The notes beneath the pieces are model-generated. The model ran no database searches. It worked only from the letters and a program-made list of their open reading frames with translations, and had not been told where the DNA came from. A DNA stretch of 64,000 nt from Bacillota bacterium (GTDB lineage: Bacteria > Bacillota > Clostridia > Christensenellales > UMGS416): contig JAEYRH010000016.1 in NCBI GenBank assembly GCA_023435705.1, positions 124,001-188,000 on the forward strand, written 5' to 3'. The translations under genes and the position numbers were made by a program. This document shows positions 1 through 8,550 of this stretch, in pieces; the first letter of the stretch is position 1; every line of letters starts with the position of its first letter.

Positions 1-2
1 GG

Positions 3-536
3 GGCTATTATGACGGCCCAATTGACGGCGCGTTCGGCCAGGCAACGGAGGATGCTGTCAAGTTCTTCCAGCGGCGCAACGGCATCACCGCCGACGGTGT
101 TGTGGGTGACCGCACGGCGGCTGCCATCGGCATCACTATCGGCAGTGATGGTGGTGCATACAAGCCCTCGGGCGGAGGCACAGCCACCGGTGATGTCTAC
201 CTTCTGGCTCGGGCCGTCTATGGAGAGGCACGGGGAGAACCCTATGCGGGTCAGGTGGCTGTTGCGGCCGTGATCCTAAACCGGGTGGCCAGCGCCAAAT
301 TTCCAAACTCGATTGCCGGTGTGATCTACCAGCCCGGTGCATTCACCGCTGTGGATGACGGGCAGATCAACCTCACTCCGGACCAAACGGCGATCAAGGC
401 CGCCCGTGACGCCCTAAACGGATGGGATCCCAGCGGCGGGGCGCTTTACTACTTCAACCCCAACACGGCCACCAGCGCCTGGATCTGGTCCAGGCCGCTC
501 ATTGTGGTAATAGGGAGGCATCGCTTTGCAGCTTGA
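3..536 (+). CDS. sleB: Spore cortex-lytic enzyme SleB, 5'-truncated by window edge
   Basis: The reading frame is open from the first bases and ends at a TGA at 534-536, so only the C-terminal 177 residues are present. The first ~30 residues are the end of a peptidoglycan-binding repeat (GAFGQATEDAVKFFQ, then NGITADGVVGDRT). A glycine-rich linker follows, then a Hydrolase_2 / SleB transglycosylase domain with the YGEARGEPY segment carrying the expected catalytic glutamate and the typical ending WSRPLIVVIGRHRFA. SleB cleaves muramic-delta-lactam-containing spore cortex peptidoglycan during germination. The downstream gene is ypeB, its usual partner, and it overlaps this gene by 11 bases, so the two are translationally coupled. 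Identification is firm; the N-terminus and signal peptide lie outside the window. Confidence 0.93.
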   Translation, partial: GYYDGPIDGAFGQATEDAVKFFQRRNGITADGVVGDRTAAAIGITIGSDGGAYKPSGGGTATGDVYLLARAVYGEARGEPYAGQVAVAAVILNRVASAKFPNSIAGVIYQPGAFTAVDDGQINLTPDQTAIKAARDALNGWDPSGGALYYFNPNTATSAWIWSRPLIVVIGRHRFAA

Positions 537-1878
537 CAGATGGAGGAATGTGCGCAGGAAGATATTGCTTCCGGCGCTGCTTGGAATCGCGGCAATCTCA
601 GCGTTGACCTGGGGGGTGTATCAAAATGCACTTAGGGCAGGGTATGAGGCGCAATTGAAAAACATGTATACCAGGTCATTCTACGAACTGGTCAGCAGTA
701 TGGACAATGTGCAGGTGGAGCTCTCCAAGCTGATGGTGTCAAACTCTCCAGGCGGAAACATCCAATTGCTTTCAGACATCTCTACCAAAGCGGAAAATGC
801 CGTGCAACAGATTTCTCAGCTGCCTTTGACCCATCCGGCTCTATCCAACACAATGGGCCTTGTGTCTCTGACAGGCGACTATTGCCGGAGCCTCAGAAAA
901 AAAGCCTCAGACGGCCACCCGTTGACGTCAGAAGATGTTGCCAAACTCAAGGAACTCTACAACAGCTGCCTTCAGGTTACTGATGAGCTCCGCAAGATGC
1001 AAAGTAGCGGTGAGGTCCGGTTTGCAAACCTGAACAATAAAACGTATTATGAGGTGGCCCAGAGCGATCAAATCTCCTCACAGTTTTCAGAGTTGGATAA
1101 GGGCACCACGGATTATCCAACGCTGATTTATGACGGCCCCTTCTCCGAAAGCATACTGAACGCCCAGCCCAAGGGCCTGCCGCAGGGTGCGGTGGACGAA
1201 GCCGGTGCCAAGACTGCTGCCGCCGCATTTTTGGGCTTGCCGGGTGCTGGGAACATTACGTTGTCCGGTGAGTGTAAGGGAGCCATCGAGACATACATGC
1301 TGGAGGTCACTGACACGTCAAACCGTAAGTCAACCGTACAAGTATCCAAGCAGGGTGGCAAGGTGCTCCAGATGATTATGGACTCGGCTGCCGTCACTCC
1401 GGCGCTCACTGCCGATGATTGTGTGGCAAGAGCCAAGGAGTGGCTAACCACACAGGGGTTTGGCACGATGGCAGCCACGTTCCAACAGCAGTATGACGGC
1501 ACACTTGTGATCAATTTTGCTGCTGTGCAAGACAATGCAGTTCTATACACCGACCTTGTGAAGGTGAAAATGAGCATGGATGATGGGCATATCAGTGGAT
1601 ATGATGCCACCGGCTACTGGATGAACCATCAAGGCAGACCAACGCTCGCCCCGGTCATCGCAGAAACGGAAGCAAGGAAGTTGGTTTCGTCACAACTCCA
1701 GATCACAGGGTCTCAACTTGCGATGATACCCACCGTTGGCGGCGGAGAACAGCTTTGTTGGGAGTTTCGGGGCAACTTCGGCGGTGACTCGTTTTATGTC
1801 TACATCGATGCGCTGACCGGCGAGGAAGCAAACATTTTCAAGATCATCAACACGGAGACCGGCAGCCTGGCAGTCTGA
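526..1878 (+). CDS. ypeB: Germination protein YpeB
   Basis: This 450-residue protein starts with TTG at 526, preceded by a GGGAGG ribosome site at 512-517, and begins inside the end of sleB. A short basic N-terminus is followed by one hydrophobic segment (about residues 10-27, ILLPALLGIAAISALTWGVY), then a long soluble region with repeated PepSY-like stretches towards the C-terminus. Length and layout match YpeB, which is needed for SleB stability and localisation in the spore and forms a two-gene operon with it. A rho-independent terminator lies directly downstream, closing the operon. Expression in Bacillus is forespore specific; I did not identify a sigma-G promoter because the operon start is outside the window. 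Confidence 0.92.
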   Translation: MQLDRWRNVRRKILLPALLGIAAISALTWGVYQNALRAGYEAQLKNMYTRSFYELVSSMDNVQVELSKLMVSNSPGGNIQLLSDISTKAENAVQQISQLPLTHPALSNTMGLVSLTGDYCRSLRKKASDGHPLTSEDVAKLKELYNSCLQVTDELRKMQSSGEVRFANLNNKTYYEVAQSDQISSQFSELDKGTTDYPTLIYDGPFSESILNAQPKGLPQGAVDEAGAKTAAAAFLGLPGAGNITLSGECKGAIETYMLEVTDTSNRKSTVQVSKQGGKVLQMIMDSAAVTPALTADDCVARAKEWLTTQGFGTMAATFQQQYDGTLVINFAAVQDNAVLYTDLVKVKMSMDDGHISGYDATGYWMNHQGRPTLAPVIAETEARKLVSSQLQITGSQLAMIPTVGGGEQLCWEFRGNFGGDSFYVYIDALTGEEANIFKIINTETGSLAV

Positions 1879-1909
1879 ACAATACCGTACCAATTTGTTA
1901 AAAAATGCA

Positions 1910-1936
1910 AGCCTGGATTCCGTTCCAGGCTTTTTT
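1910..1936 (+). terminator. Rho-independent terminator of sleB-ypeB
   Basis: The 8-bp arms AGCCTGGA (1910-1917) and TCCAGGCT (1924-1931) enclose a 6-base loop and run into a T tract. It lies 31 bases after the ypeB stop. It also argues against an upstream start (1905) for the next gene. Confidence 0.9.
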
Positions 1937-2030
1937 GTGTCAATTGCAGTTGCCCCTTCATACAATGGTTACAGGCCACATTTCTGGCCCTGTGCTGCCG
2001 TTCGCAATTTCGTGGAAGGGTCGTGGCGCC

Positions 2031-2963
2031 ATGCTGACTTTGGAAGGATATATTGAGCAGTCGCTGAGAATCAACTTGTTTTTCTTGCGAATCTCCAAAG
2101 AGCATTCTTTTTTTCTGGAATCTTCCTTCACGCAACGCAACACCAACCTCAAAGAAACAGCCGGATATTTCCGCAGGCAGTTCAAGCTTCAATTGCAGCA
2201 AGCCGTGAGTATGGCTGATGGAGTGTTGGACCAACAGATTCTACAGTCCGGCCAGATCATTACGATTCATACGCTGAGTGCTGAGCTTCTCACACAGAAA
2301 TTATTCGGCACTGTGATAGACACTGCCCTGACCAAGCAGGAAGAGACCCTTCGGCCAAGGCTGGCCGCAATGACACATGAAACGCTGGAGCCCCACATCA
2401 ATGAACTAAACCGGCGGGCAATTGCATCCTCGACGGCTCTGGCGGAGTTTATTGGGGGGTTGATCAACGATGTGAAAACATGCCGCCTGTTCATCAACAT
2501 GTATCCGCTGCTAATGGACCACATGTTGCAGGAAACAAACGCATTCATCCGAATACTCGTGATGCTGCAAAACCGGATGAATCCATTTGAGAAAAGCATC
2601 ATTAAGCAGGAACCGTTGTGGAATCGAATTCTGGGAGAGCACGCAATATTCACCGGATTAATGCTTGATCCCACAGAACAGCTCCTTAAGAATGCCGCAA
2701 ACAGATTTGCTCAGGAGTTTTATGCACTTGCTGATGCAGCAGACCAACCCTCAGCAGATCCTGAGAAGGCTCACGCCATTATCGAACATAGCCATCAAGC
2801 AGCAAAAGATGCCCGCGATTTTTACATGGCGTTCATCCAGGGGCAGCTGCACTGCCAGATCCTTTCGGTATTGATCCCATTGGTGATTGACCATAACACT
2901 CGTGAGACGAATTACTACATATATCAAATCGAACATGGTTCCTACGCAAACATAAATTCATGA
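2031..2963 (+). CDS. DUF2935 family protein
   Basis: I place the start at ATG 2031 (310 residues), because the longer open frame begins inside the ypeB terminator and a GGAAGGG motif precedes 2031. The sequence is largely helical, with two repeats of the type ...LRINLFFLRISKEHSFFLESSF and ...EPLWNRILGEHAIFTGLMLDP, each containing an E-H pair after a conserved aromatic/basic stretch. This matches my recollection of DUF2935, found in Bacillus and Clostridium, with histidine/glutamate residues that suggest a metal-binding helical bundle. The biochemical function is not known. It appears to be monocistronic: terminators lie on both sides. Its place beside spore genes is suggestive but not evidence of a spore role. 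Confidence 0.72.
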   Translation: MLTLEGYIEQSLRINLFFLRISKEHSFFLESSFTQRNTNLKETAGYFRRQFKLQLQQAVSMADGVLDQQILQSGQIITIHTLSAELLTQKLFGTVIDTALTKQEETLRPRLAAMTHETLEPHINELNRRAIASSTALAEFIGGLINDVKTCRLFINMYPLLMDHMLQETNAFIRILVMLQNRMNPFEKSIIKQEPLWNRILGEHAIFTGLMLDPTEQLLKNAANRFAQEFYALADAADQPSADPEKAHAIIEHSHQAAKDARDFYMAFIQGQLHCQILSVLIPLVIDHNTRETNYYIYQIEHGSYANINS

Positions 2964-2972
2964 CAAAATTCA

Positions 2973-2994
2973 GAGGAGAGCATCAGCTCTCCTC
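2973..2994 (+). terminator. Perfect 9-bp hairpin after the DUF2935 gene
   Basis: GAGGAGAGC (2973-2981) and GCTCTCCTC (2986-2994) form a perfect stem with an ATCA loop, 9 bases after the stop codon. No good T tract follows, so termination is likely but less certain. The rest of the gap to 3180 shows no convincing gene. Confidence 0.6.
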
Positions 2995-3182
2995 CACAGT
3001 CATTTCGGGGCTCTCATGTTGTCGCGGTAAAAGCCCTTTGGCATCCTCGTTGCGTTGCCTGGAAGGAGTTTGCTTTTGGACGATGTGTTTCTTCCATCGT
3101 GCTTCACCTGTTTCATCAACCTCATGCTATCACCCCATCATAGTCTTTGCTTCGTGAAGCGTGTCATTCATTGGACTCAAGC

Positions 3183-3211
3183 TTGACAGCACTGCCAATC
3201 TGTGCTAGTTT
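3183..3211 (+). promoter_or_regulatory. Sigma-A-type promoter of lysA
   Basis: TTGACA (3183-3188) is separated by 17 bases from TAGTTT (3206-3211), and the -10 is preceded by a TGC extended element. The predicted start is about 30 bases upstream of the lysA ribosome site. Confidence 0.6.
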
Positions 3212-3249
3212 AATGCAAATATGCGTATAAATATCCAACGGAGGGCACC

Positions 3250-4497
3250 ATGCCGCGCTATTATTATACGGAACACACCAATTTCTTCGGCCACACCAAC
3301 CCGAGCAAGCTTGTAGAAGAATACGGCAGCCCTCTTTATGTATACAATGAGTCAATCTTGCGAAAATCCTGCCGGGACATGAAGAACCTGGTGCCGGTGG
3401 ATGGGTTCACCGCTGATTATTCCATCAAAGCCAACTCCAATCTGCACATCCTGAAAATTGTGCGGGAGGAAGGCCTTGAGGCCGATGCGATGTCTCCCGG
3501 CGAGATCCATGTGCTGCTGGAAGCGGGTTTTGCGCCGGACCAGATCCTGTTTGTGTGCAACAATGTTTCCGCCGAGGAGATGGCCTTTGCCGTGGAGCGC
3601 GGTGTGACTGTCAGTGTGGATTCTATGATGCAGCTCGAAACCTATGGCAAGCGGTTTCCCGGCACCAAAGTGGCCGTGCGCTTCAATACCGGCTATGGCG
3701 CAGGCCACCATGAAAAAGTGGTGACGGCAGGGAAGAAGACCAAGTTTGGCATCAATGACGACAAGGCCAGCCAGGTGGAGGCGTTGCTGAAGCAATACAA
3801 CCTTCGCCTGTGCGGCATCAACCAGCACATTGGCTCGCTGTTTATGGAGGAGAGCGCCTATGTGGCGAGCTGCGAGGCGCTGCTGGACCTGGCGCAGCGC
3901 TTCGATGGGCTTGAGTTTGTGGATATGGGTGGCGGCTTCGGTATCCCATATCGTAAGCAGGACGGCGAGCGCCAGCTGGATCTCAAACCGTTTGCAGAGC
4001 GGATCGGCAATGCAATCGCCGATTTCAAGGCGCGGTATGGCGGCGGCAATATGAAATTCAAGACCGAACCAGGCCGCTATGTGGTAGCTGAGTCCTGTGT
4101 GCTGCTGGGCACGGTGCACTCTATCAAGGACAACAACGACATCGCTTATGTGGGTACGGATTTAGGTTTCAACGTGCTCCAGAGGCCGGTGATGTATGAT
4201 TCCCATCACGACATTGAAGTGTATCGCGATGGCAAATTGACCGACGAGGGCCGCCAGACCGTTACAGTGGTGGGCAACATCTGCGAAAGCGGCGACAAAC
4301 TCGCCGTGGACCGCACGCTGCCCTTCATCCGGCAAGGAGATCTCCTGGGCGTGATGGATGCGGGAGCCTATGGTTACTCGATGGCATCCAATTACAACAA
4401 CCGACTGAGGCCAGCGGAGGTAATGATCTGCCTGGATGGCACGGACCGGCTGGTCCGCCGGCGTGACACGTTGGAAGACCTGATGCGAGGGTTTTAG
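3250..4497 (+). CDS. lysA: Diaminopimelate decarboxylase
   Basis: This 415-residue PLP enzyme of the fold III/alanine-racemase type converts meso-diaminopimelate to L-lysine, the last step of lysine synthesis. The PLP-binding lysine is K60 in the motif DYSIKANSN. Other family signatures visible are GFGIPY (glycine loop binding the phosphate), the EPGRYVVAESCVLLGTV segment, and CESGDKLAVDRTLP, whose cysteine-containing loop contributes to the active site from the second subunit. GAYGYSMASNYN near the C-terminus is also diagnostic. The start ATG at 3250 has a GGAGGG site 6-11 bases upstream. Its own promoter and terminator make it a single-gene unit. Length is normal for the family. Confidence 0.96.
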   Translation: MPRYYYTEHTNFFGHTNPSKLVEEYGSPLYVYNESILRKSCRDMKNLVPVDGFTADYSIKANSNLHILKIVREEGLEADAMSPGEIHVLLEAGFAPDQILFVCNNVSAEEMAFAVERGVTVSVDSMMQLETYGKRFPGTKVAVRFNTGYGAGHHEKVVTAGKKTKFGINDDKASQVEALLKQYNLRLCGINQHIGSLFMEESAYVASCEALLDLAQRFDGLEFVDMGGGFGIPYRKQDGERQLDLKPFAERIGNAIADFKARYGGGNMKFKTEPGRYVVAESCVLLGTVHSIKDNNDIAYVGTDLGFNVLQRPVMYDSHHDIEVYRDGKLTDEGRQTVTVVGNICESGDKLAVDRTLPFIRQGDLLGVMDAGAYGYSMASNYNNRLRPAEVMICLDGTDRLVRRRDTLEDLMRGF

Positions 4498-4516
4498 TAT
4501 AACCAATAACTATACG

Positions 4517-4544
4517 CAGGCGGGTTTCCCGCCTGTTTGTTTTT
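4517..4544 (+). terminator. Rho-independent terminator of lysA
   Basis: CAGGCGGG (4517-4524) and CCCGCCTG (4528-4535) pair around a TTT loop, followed by TTTGTTTTT. Confidence 0.92.
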
Positions 4545-4631
4545 CCGTGGACCGATGCGCTTCCTAATATCAGATTTTATGATATACTATCTTCATTCGG
4601 AAACCCAGAACGATGCTGGAGTGAATAACGT

Positions 4632-5423
4632 ATGAGACATATTGTGATCACCGGAAGTGCCAGGGGGATCGGGTTTGAATTGGCGCGCGAGTTTTTGCGC
4701 CTAGGCATGTTTGTAACAGTCTCAAGCGTCAATGCAGATAGCCTCGCTCATGCGCAGGAACAATTGCTGGAATATGGTGACCATGTGCAATTTGTCCGCT
4801 GCGATGTGCGATGTCGGGATGAAGTCAAGGCTCTTTGGCAGGCAGCGGAGAAACACTGGGGCGGTGTTGATGTGTGGATCAACAACGCCGGCATCAGCCA
4901 GCCCAGGCAAAAGCTGTGGGAATTATCCGGTGAAACAACCGAGGCAATCGTGCGCACAAACATCCTGGGTGTGATCTATGGCTCACAGATTGCAGCTGAG
5001 GGCATGGTCAGGCAAGGCTACGGGTTCATTTATAACATGGAAGGCCTTGGCAGCGATGGTAGAATCGTGGATCGGACTGGCCTTTATGGTATGACAAAGT
5101 GGAACTTGGCATATTTCACAAAGGCGCTGGCCAAAGAGCTACGCGGCACCTCGGTGTGTGCAGGCCGTCTGTTGCCGGGCATGATGCCCACTGATTTCAT
5201 CACCAAACCCACGCTGGGAGAGCAGGCGCGGGTAGTGGACGAGCAAACAAGAATGATCTTCAACATCCTTGGAGACAAACCGGACACTGTAGCCAGATAT
5301 TTGGTTGCGCGGATTCTTAAAAACGGATCAACCAACTCTCATATTAGGTGGCTGACGGCTGGCAGGGTCATGGGCCGGTTTCTACTATCACCATTTCGGA
5401 GAAGGAACATTTTTGATCAATGA
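4632..5423 (+). CDS. Short-chain dehydrogenase/reductase, NYC1/NOL-like
   Basis: This is a 263-residue classical SDR. The NAD(P)-binding motif TGSARGIG lies near residues 7-14, NNAGIS near 87-92, and the catalytic YxxxK as YGMTK. The segment before it reads YNMEGLGSDG rather than the usual N-x-S-S, which resembles the FNMDGAGSG motif I recall from chlorophyll b reductases (NYC1/NOL); the tail PGMMPTDFIT and the NILGDKPDTVARYL region also fit that subgroup. Chlorophyll metabolism is not implied: bacterial homologues of this subgroup have other, mostly unknown substrates. The gene overlaps the glycerate kinase gene by ATGA (5420-5423), so it probably acts on a related small hydroxy- or keto-acid, or this is simply co-expression. 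Confidence 0.8.
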   Translation: MRHIVITGSARGIGFELAREFLRLGMFVTVSSVNADSLAHAQEQLLEYGDHVQFVRCDVRCRDEVKALWQAAEKHWGGVDVWINNAGISQPRQKLWELSGETTEAIVRTNILGVIYGSQIAAEGMVRQGYGFIYNMEGLGSDGRIVDRTGLYGMTKWNLAYFTKALAKELRGTSVCAGRLLPGMMPTDFITKPTLGEQARVVDEQTRMIFNILGDKPDTVARYLVARILKNGSTNSHIRWLTAGRVMGRFLLSPFRRRNIFDQ

Positions 5424-6562
5424 AAATCATCATCGCCCCTGATAAGTTCAAAGGCTCCTGCCCGGCGGATACGGTCGCGGAAGCGGTTTCACGCGGCTGG
5501 AGGAGCGTTTTCCCAGAGGATGAAACGGTTCTCTTGCCCGTGGCTGATGGAGGCGATGGCACGCTTGCGGCCATGCGCGCGGCTTGTGGCGGGCAGTGGA
5601 TGACCGAAGCTGTGCGAGGGCCTTTGGGCAGCCAGGTGCAGGCCCAATGGCTCATGCTTCCCAATGGCACCGCGGTGATCGAAATGGCGCAGGCGTCAGG
5701 GCTAACGCTGGTGGAAGCATCTGCAAGGAATGTGCGCCATGCTGATTCCTACGGCACCGGGCAGCTCATCCTGGCGGCCCTGGACGCTGGTTGCCAGCGG
5801 TTTGTGGTGGGCATCGGCGGATCGGCCACCAACGACGGCGGCATTGGGATGCTCCGGGCTCTTGGTGCCCGGTTTCTCAGCAGGGAGGGGTATTTGACAG
5901 TTCCTGGAGACCTGCTTGAGCTTGATCGGGTTGATCTGACGAATATTGACAGAAGAATTTCAGATTGTGATTTCACTGTTGCCTGCGACGTGGCAAACCC
6001 ATTGTGCGGCCCCGATGGTGCGTCCGCCATATTTGGCCCGCAAAAAGGCGCGAGTTCCGAAGATGTCGCCCATTTGGACGCATGCCTTTCGAGGCTTGCG
6101 TCGGTCATGGCGGCTGAAAGTGGCTTTGATTGCAGTGCAATGCCTGGGGCCGGTGCTGCCGGAGGCATGGGTTGGGCGCTCCTGCAATGCTGCGGCGCGA
6201 AAATGCGGCCAGGCATCGATGTTGTGCTTGAGGCTGCCGGATTTGATGAAAAGCTTAACGGCGCCGGATTGATCATTACCGGTGAAGGAAGCTTGGATGG
6301 GCAAACCGCGATGGGGAAGGTGCCTGTGGGAGTTGCGGCGCGGGCGAAAGAAAAGAATGTGCCTGTGGCCGTGATTGCAGGCACGTTGGGAAAGGGCCAT
6401 GAGGCTGTCTATTCCATGGGGATCGGCTGCGCAATCGGCATTGCGCCAGGGCCCATGAAGCTTGCCGACGCGATGGGGCGTGCGGAAGAGCTGGTGGAGC
6501 AAGCCGCGGCCCGCCTCGCCAGGATCATCCGTGTGGGCATGGCGATGGGGGTGGGCAGATGA
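5420..6562 (+). CDS. glxK: Glycerate 2-kinase (GlxK/GarK family)
   Basis: This 380-residue protein phosphorylates glycerate with ATP to give 2-phosphoglycerate. Family marks are the N-terminal IIAPDKFKGS, the VADGGDGT segment (about residues 41-48), GSATNDGG (about 137-144), and the C-terminal TGEGSLDGQTAMGKVP. Length agrees with the family. It is the middle gene of a three-gene operon joined by two 4-base ATGA overlaps, between an SDR and an AraC-type regulator. This suggests an inducible small-sugar-acid route in which the SDR and kinase act on one pathway. The inducer and upstream substrate cannot be told from sequence. Confidence 0.93.
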   Translation: MKIIIAPDKFKGSCPADTVAEAVSRGWRSVFPEDETVLLPVADGGDGTLAAMRAACGGQWMTEAVRGPLGSQVQAQWLMLPNGTAVIEMAQASGLTLVEASARNVRHADSYGTGQLILAALDAGCQRFVVGIGGSATNDGGIGMLRALGARFLSREGYLTVPGDLLELDRVDLTNIDRRISDCDFTVACDVANPLCGPDGASAIFGPQKGASSEDVAHLDACLSRLASVMAAESGFDCSAMPGAGAAGGMGWALLQCCGAKMRPGIDVVLEAAGFDEKLNGAGLIITGEGSLDGQTAMGKVPVGVAARAKEKNVPVAVIAGTLGKGHEAVYSMGIGCAIGIAPGPMKLADAMGRAEELVEQAAARLARIIRVGMAMGVGR

Positions 6563-7461
6563 ACCAGGGAGGCCCCGTGATCTGGGATCAGGCCATGCAG
6601 TCCGGTGGATGGATTCCGGTAATGGTGGAGCTTGTGGAGCTCGTCCATGACGGCAGCAAGCTCCCTGCGGATTATAGCACCCATGACAGTTTTGAGCTGG
6701 CTGCGATCAAGCAGGGCCAAGCTGTATATAACTTCACCGGCGGCAGGACGGTAGCTCTGAACCCTGGCGATATGATGATCATCAAACCGCACGTATCCCA
6801 CCGGTTCACTGTGATCGGCGGAGGCACCTGCGACATCATTGTGATGCGTTTCAAGTTTGCCGATGTGGAGGGGCATGAGATCAACCCGCTGAGCCTCAAC
6901 GATTTTCTTTCCTATCTGGAAAATCGCGGTCAGGGAGATCAGGAATACCTGCCCATCAATGCGGGGTTGTGGAGCGATGTGACGCGACAGGTAAACCGCA
7001 TTCTCGCCGAGCAACGCCAAAAGCGCGAAGGCCATGAATACATGACCAGGCTTCTGGTGTTGGAATTGTTTGTGCTGGTTTCCAGGGCACTTCGCTCCCA
7101 GTGGGAAAGCTCCGTAGAACCCCATGGCACGCGTATCAGCGAATACATGCGCAATGCCCGCCGCTACATCGAGGAGAATTCCGCAGAGGAGCTCACGCTT
7201 CGCCAAATCGCAGGTTATGTGTATTTGAGCCCCAGCTATTTTGTGAGGGCTTTCAAAGAGGCTTGGGGGCAGTCACCCATGCATTATTTGCAGCAGATCC
7301 GGCTTGCCAAGGCCCAGGAGCTACTCGCCGGCACCGACCTTTCCATCCGTGATGTCGCGCAAAAGGCGGGCTTTACCGATCAGAGGCGCATGAATGAGCT
7401 TTTCATCAAAACCCTCGGAATTTCACCGATGAAATACAGAAAGCAAAGCGGTCAAAGCTGA
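6559..7461 (+). CDS. AraC-family transcriptional regulator
   Basis: The protein has 300 residues. The N-terminal half (about 1-150) has the pattern of an AraC-type cupin sensor (segments FTGGRTVALNPGDMMIIKPH and SHRFTV). The C-terminal ~100 residues hold the double helix-turn-helix, including ELTLRQIAGYVYLSPSYFVR and the second helix with DVAQKAGFTDQRRMNELFIK, ending GISPMKYRKQ. The start overlaps the end of the kinase gene (ATGA 6559-6562). It is probably the local regulator of the SDR-kinase operon and responds to a sugar-acid-like ligand, but this is inferred from position only. Confidence 0.9.
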   Translation: MNQGGPVIWDQAMQSGGWIPVMVELVELVHDGSKLPADYSTHDSFELAAIKQGQAVYNFTGGRTVALNPGDMMIIKPHVSHRFTVIGGGTCDIIVMRFKFADVEGHEINPLSLNDFLSYLENRGQGDQEYLPINAGLWSDVTRQVNRILAEQRQKREGHEYMTRLLVLELFVLVSRALRSQWESSVEPHGTRISEYMRNARRYIEENSAEELTLRQIAGYVYLSPSYFVRAFKEAWGQSPMHYLQQIRLAKAQELLAGTDLSIRDVAQKAGFTDQRRMNELFIKTLGISPMKYRKQSGQS

Positions 7462-7478
7462 CCTGCGGGAGGGGAATA

Positions 7479-8474
7479 TTGCATCCGATCAAGATGCTTG
7501 TCGCGGCGCTGGACGACAGGTTGCCAAGCCTGTTATGCGCCAGCATCGGTAAGGATCCATCCATTCGGTTGCTTGGGCGTTTTGCATCGGCAGCGGAAGC
7601 TATTGAGTCAGCCGAGCGGCAAAATCCTGATGTGATCGCGTATGACTTGCGATTGGATGATATGAAGCCAGAAGACGCTATCAAAAGGCTCAGCCATGCC
7701 GGCAAGTCGGCGGTTGTTGCGATGAGCCCCGCCATGGGGCGTGCCTTGCAGATGATCGATGCCGGTGCTGTTGATTTTATCTATCTTCCTGTCCGTGGCA
7801 GTGACAGCGATGGGAGGCTTTTTGCCGTTGACGCGTTGTCCAGACTCAAGGTGGCAACGCTGGGAAGAGTGATCCCACCGGTGCAGCAATGGCGGGAACA
7901 GGCAGACATTCGGCTGCTGGCCGTTCATGCTGCACAGGGGGGGCTGGTGCAGGCAGCCTGCATGCTAAAAAAGCTGGATCGGCGTTGCCCACCGGTCTTA
8001 ATCCTGCAAAAAAACCCCGGTCAGTACAGCGAGTATCCGGCGCGGCTTTGCAGCATGTGTGGGTGGCCGGTTAAAGCTGTGAGTGATGGTATGATGCTTG
8101 AGGACGCCACAATTTATGTGGCATTTCATTGCCAACGGCTGCGCATTGATTCCAGGCATGACGGTCTTTTTCTTCAAATGGAAAGCAGGGCAGATTCACA
8201 CAGCGATGTCTGTGCCGATGATTTCTTCCACTCTCTGGTCGGTTCGCTTGGCGGCACTTTTATGGGAGTGTCATTATCCGGCGATGGCGAAGGCGGGCTG
8301 AGGGCGGTAGTCGAAGCTGGTGGTTTGGCAATCCGGCACAATAAAAACGCCCTTTTAAGTCAACCGGGCGGTGTGGGGTCCGGAGGAGTGGTCGAGATGG
8401 CACTGGATGATATCGCCATGGAAATCGAACGATGGCGGTGGCTGCCACAGACAAGTCTGCAATTTGACCGATGA
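7479..8474 (+). CDS. Degenerate CheB-like protein (REC plus methylesterase-like domain)
   Basis: The start is TTG 7479 after a strong GGGAGGGG site; 331 residues. Residues 1-105 align by eye with a receiver domain: acidic pair D12-D13, phosphoacceptor D56 in IAYDLRLDDM, and S83. The conserved lysine position is L103 (IYLPV). Residues 144-331 follow the CheB methylesterase layout. However, the GASTGG nucleophile motif reads HAAQGG, putting alanine at the serine position (A152). The QHM histidine is K178 (LQKNP). Only the SGDGEGG stretch keeps an aspartate like the third catalytic residue. It therefore looks like a catalytically dead CheB. No other chemotaxis gene is nearby. A role as a phosphorylation-controlled binding protein is inference. 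Confidence 0.72.
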   Translation: MHPIKMLVAALDDRLPSLLCASIGKDPSIRLLGRFASAAEAIESAERQNPDVIAYDLRLDDMKPEDAIKRLSHAGKSAVVAMSPAMGRALQMIDAGAVDFIYLPVRGSDSDGRLFAVDALSRLKVATLGRVIPPVQQWREQADIRLLAVHAAQGGLVQAACMLKKLDRRCPPVLILQKNPGQYSEYPARLCSMCGWPVKAVSDGMMLEDATIYVAFHCQRLRIDSRHDGLFLQMESRADSHSDVCADDFFHSLVGSLGGTFMGVSLSGDGEGGLRAVVEAGGLAIRHNKNALLSQPGGVGSGGVVEMALDDIAMEIERWRWLPQTSLQFDR

Positions 8475-8550
8475 CAAGGTGAGCACTTGCGTTTTCATCC
8501 ATCGTGCATTCATTGGATTTCTTATACAATCATCAGGGAGGGCGCAAACC

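Noticed and set aside
2960..3157. Small ORF (65 codons) after the DUF2935 gene
   Set aside because: It starts in the hairpin, lacks a ribosome site and shows no coding pattern.
3352..4119. 255-codon minus-strand frame opposite lysA
   Set aside because: Antisense shadow; no ribosome site or family pattern, and lysA motifs are complete.
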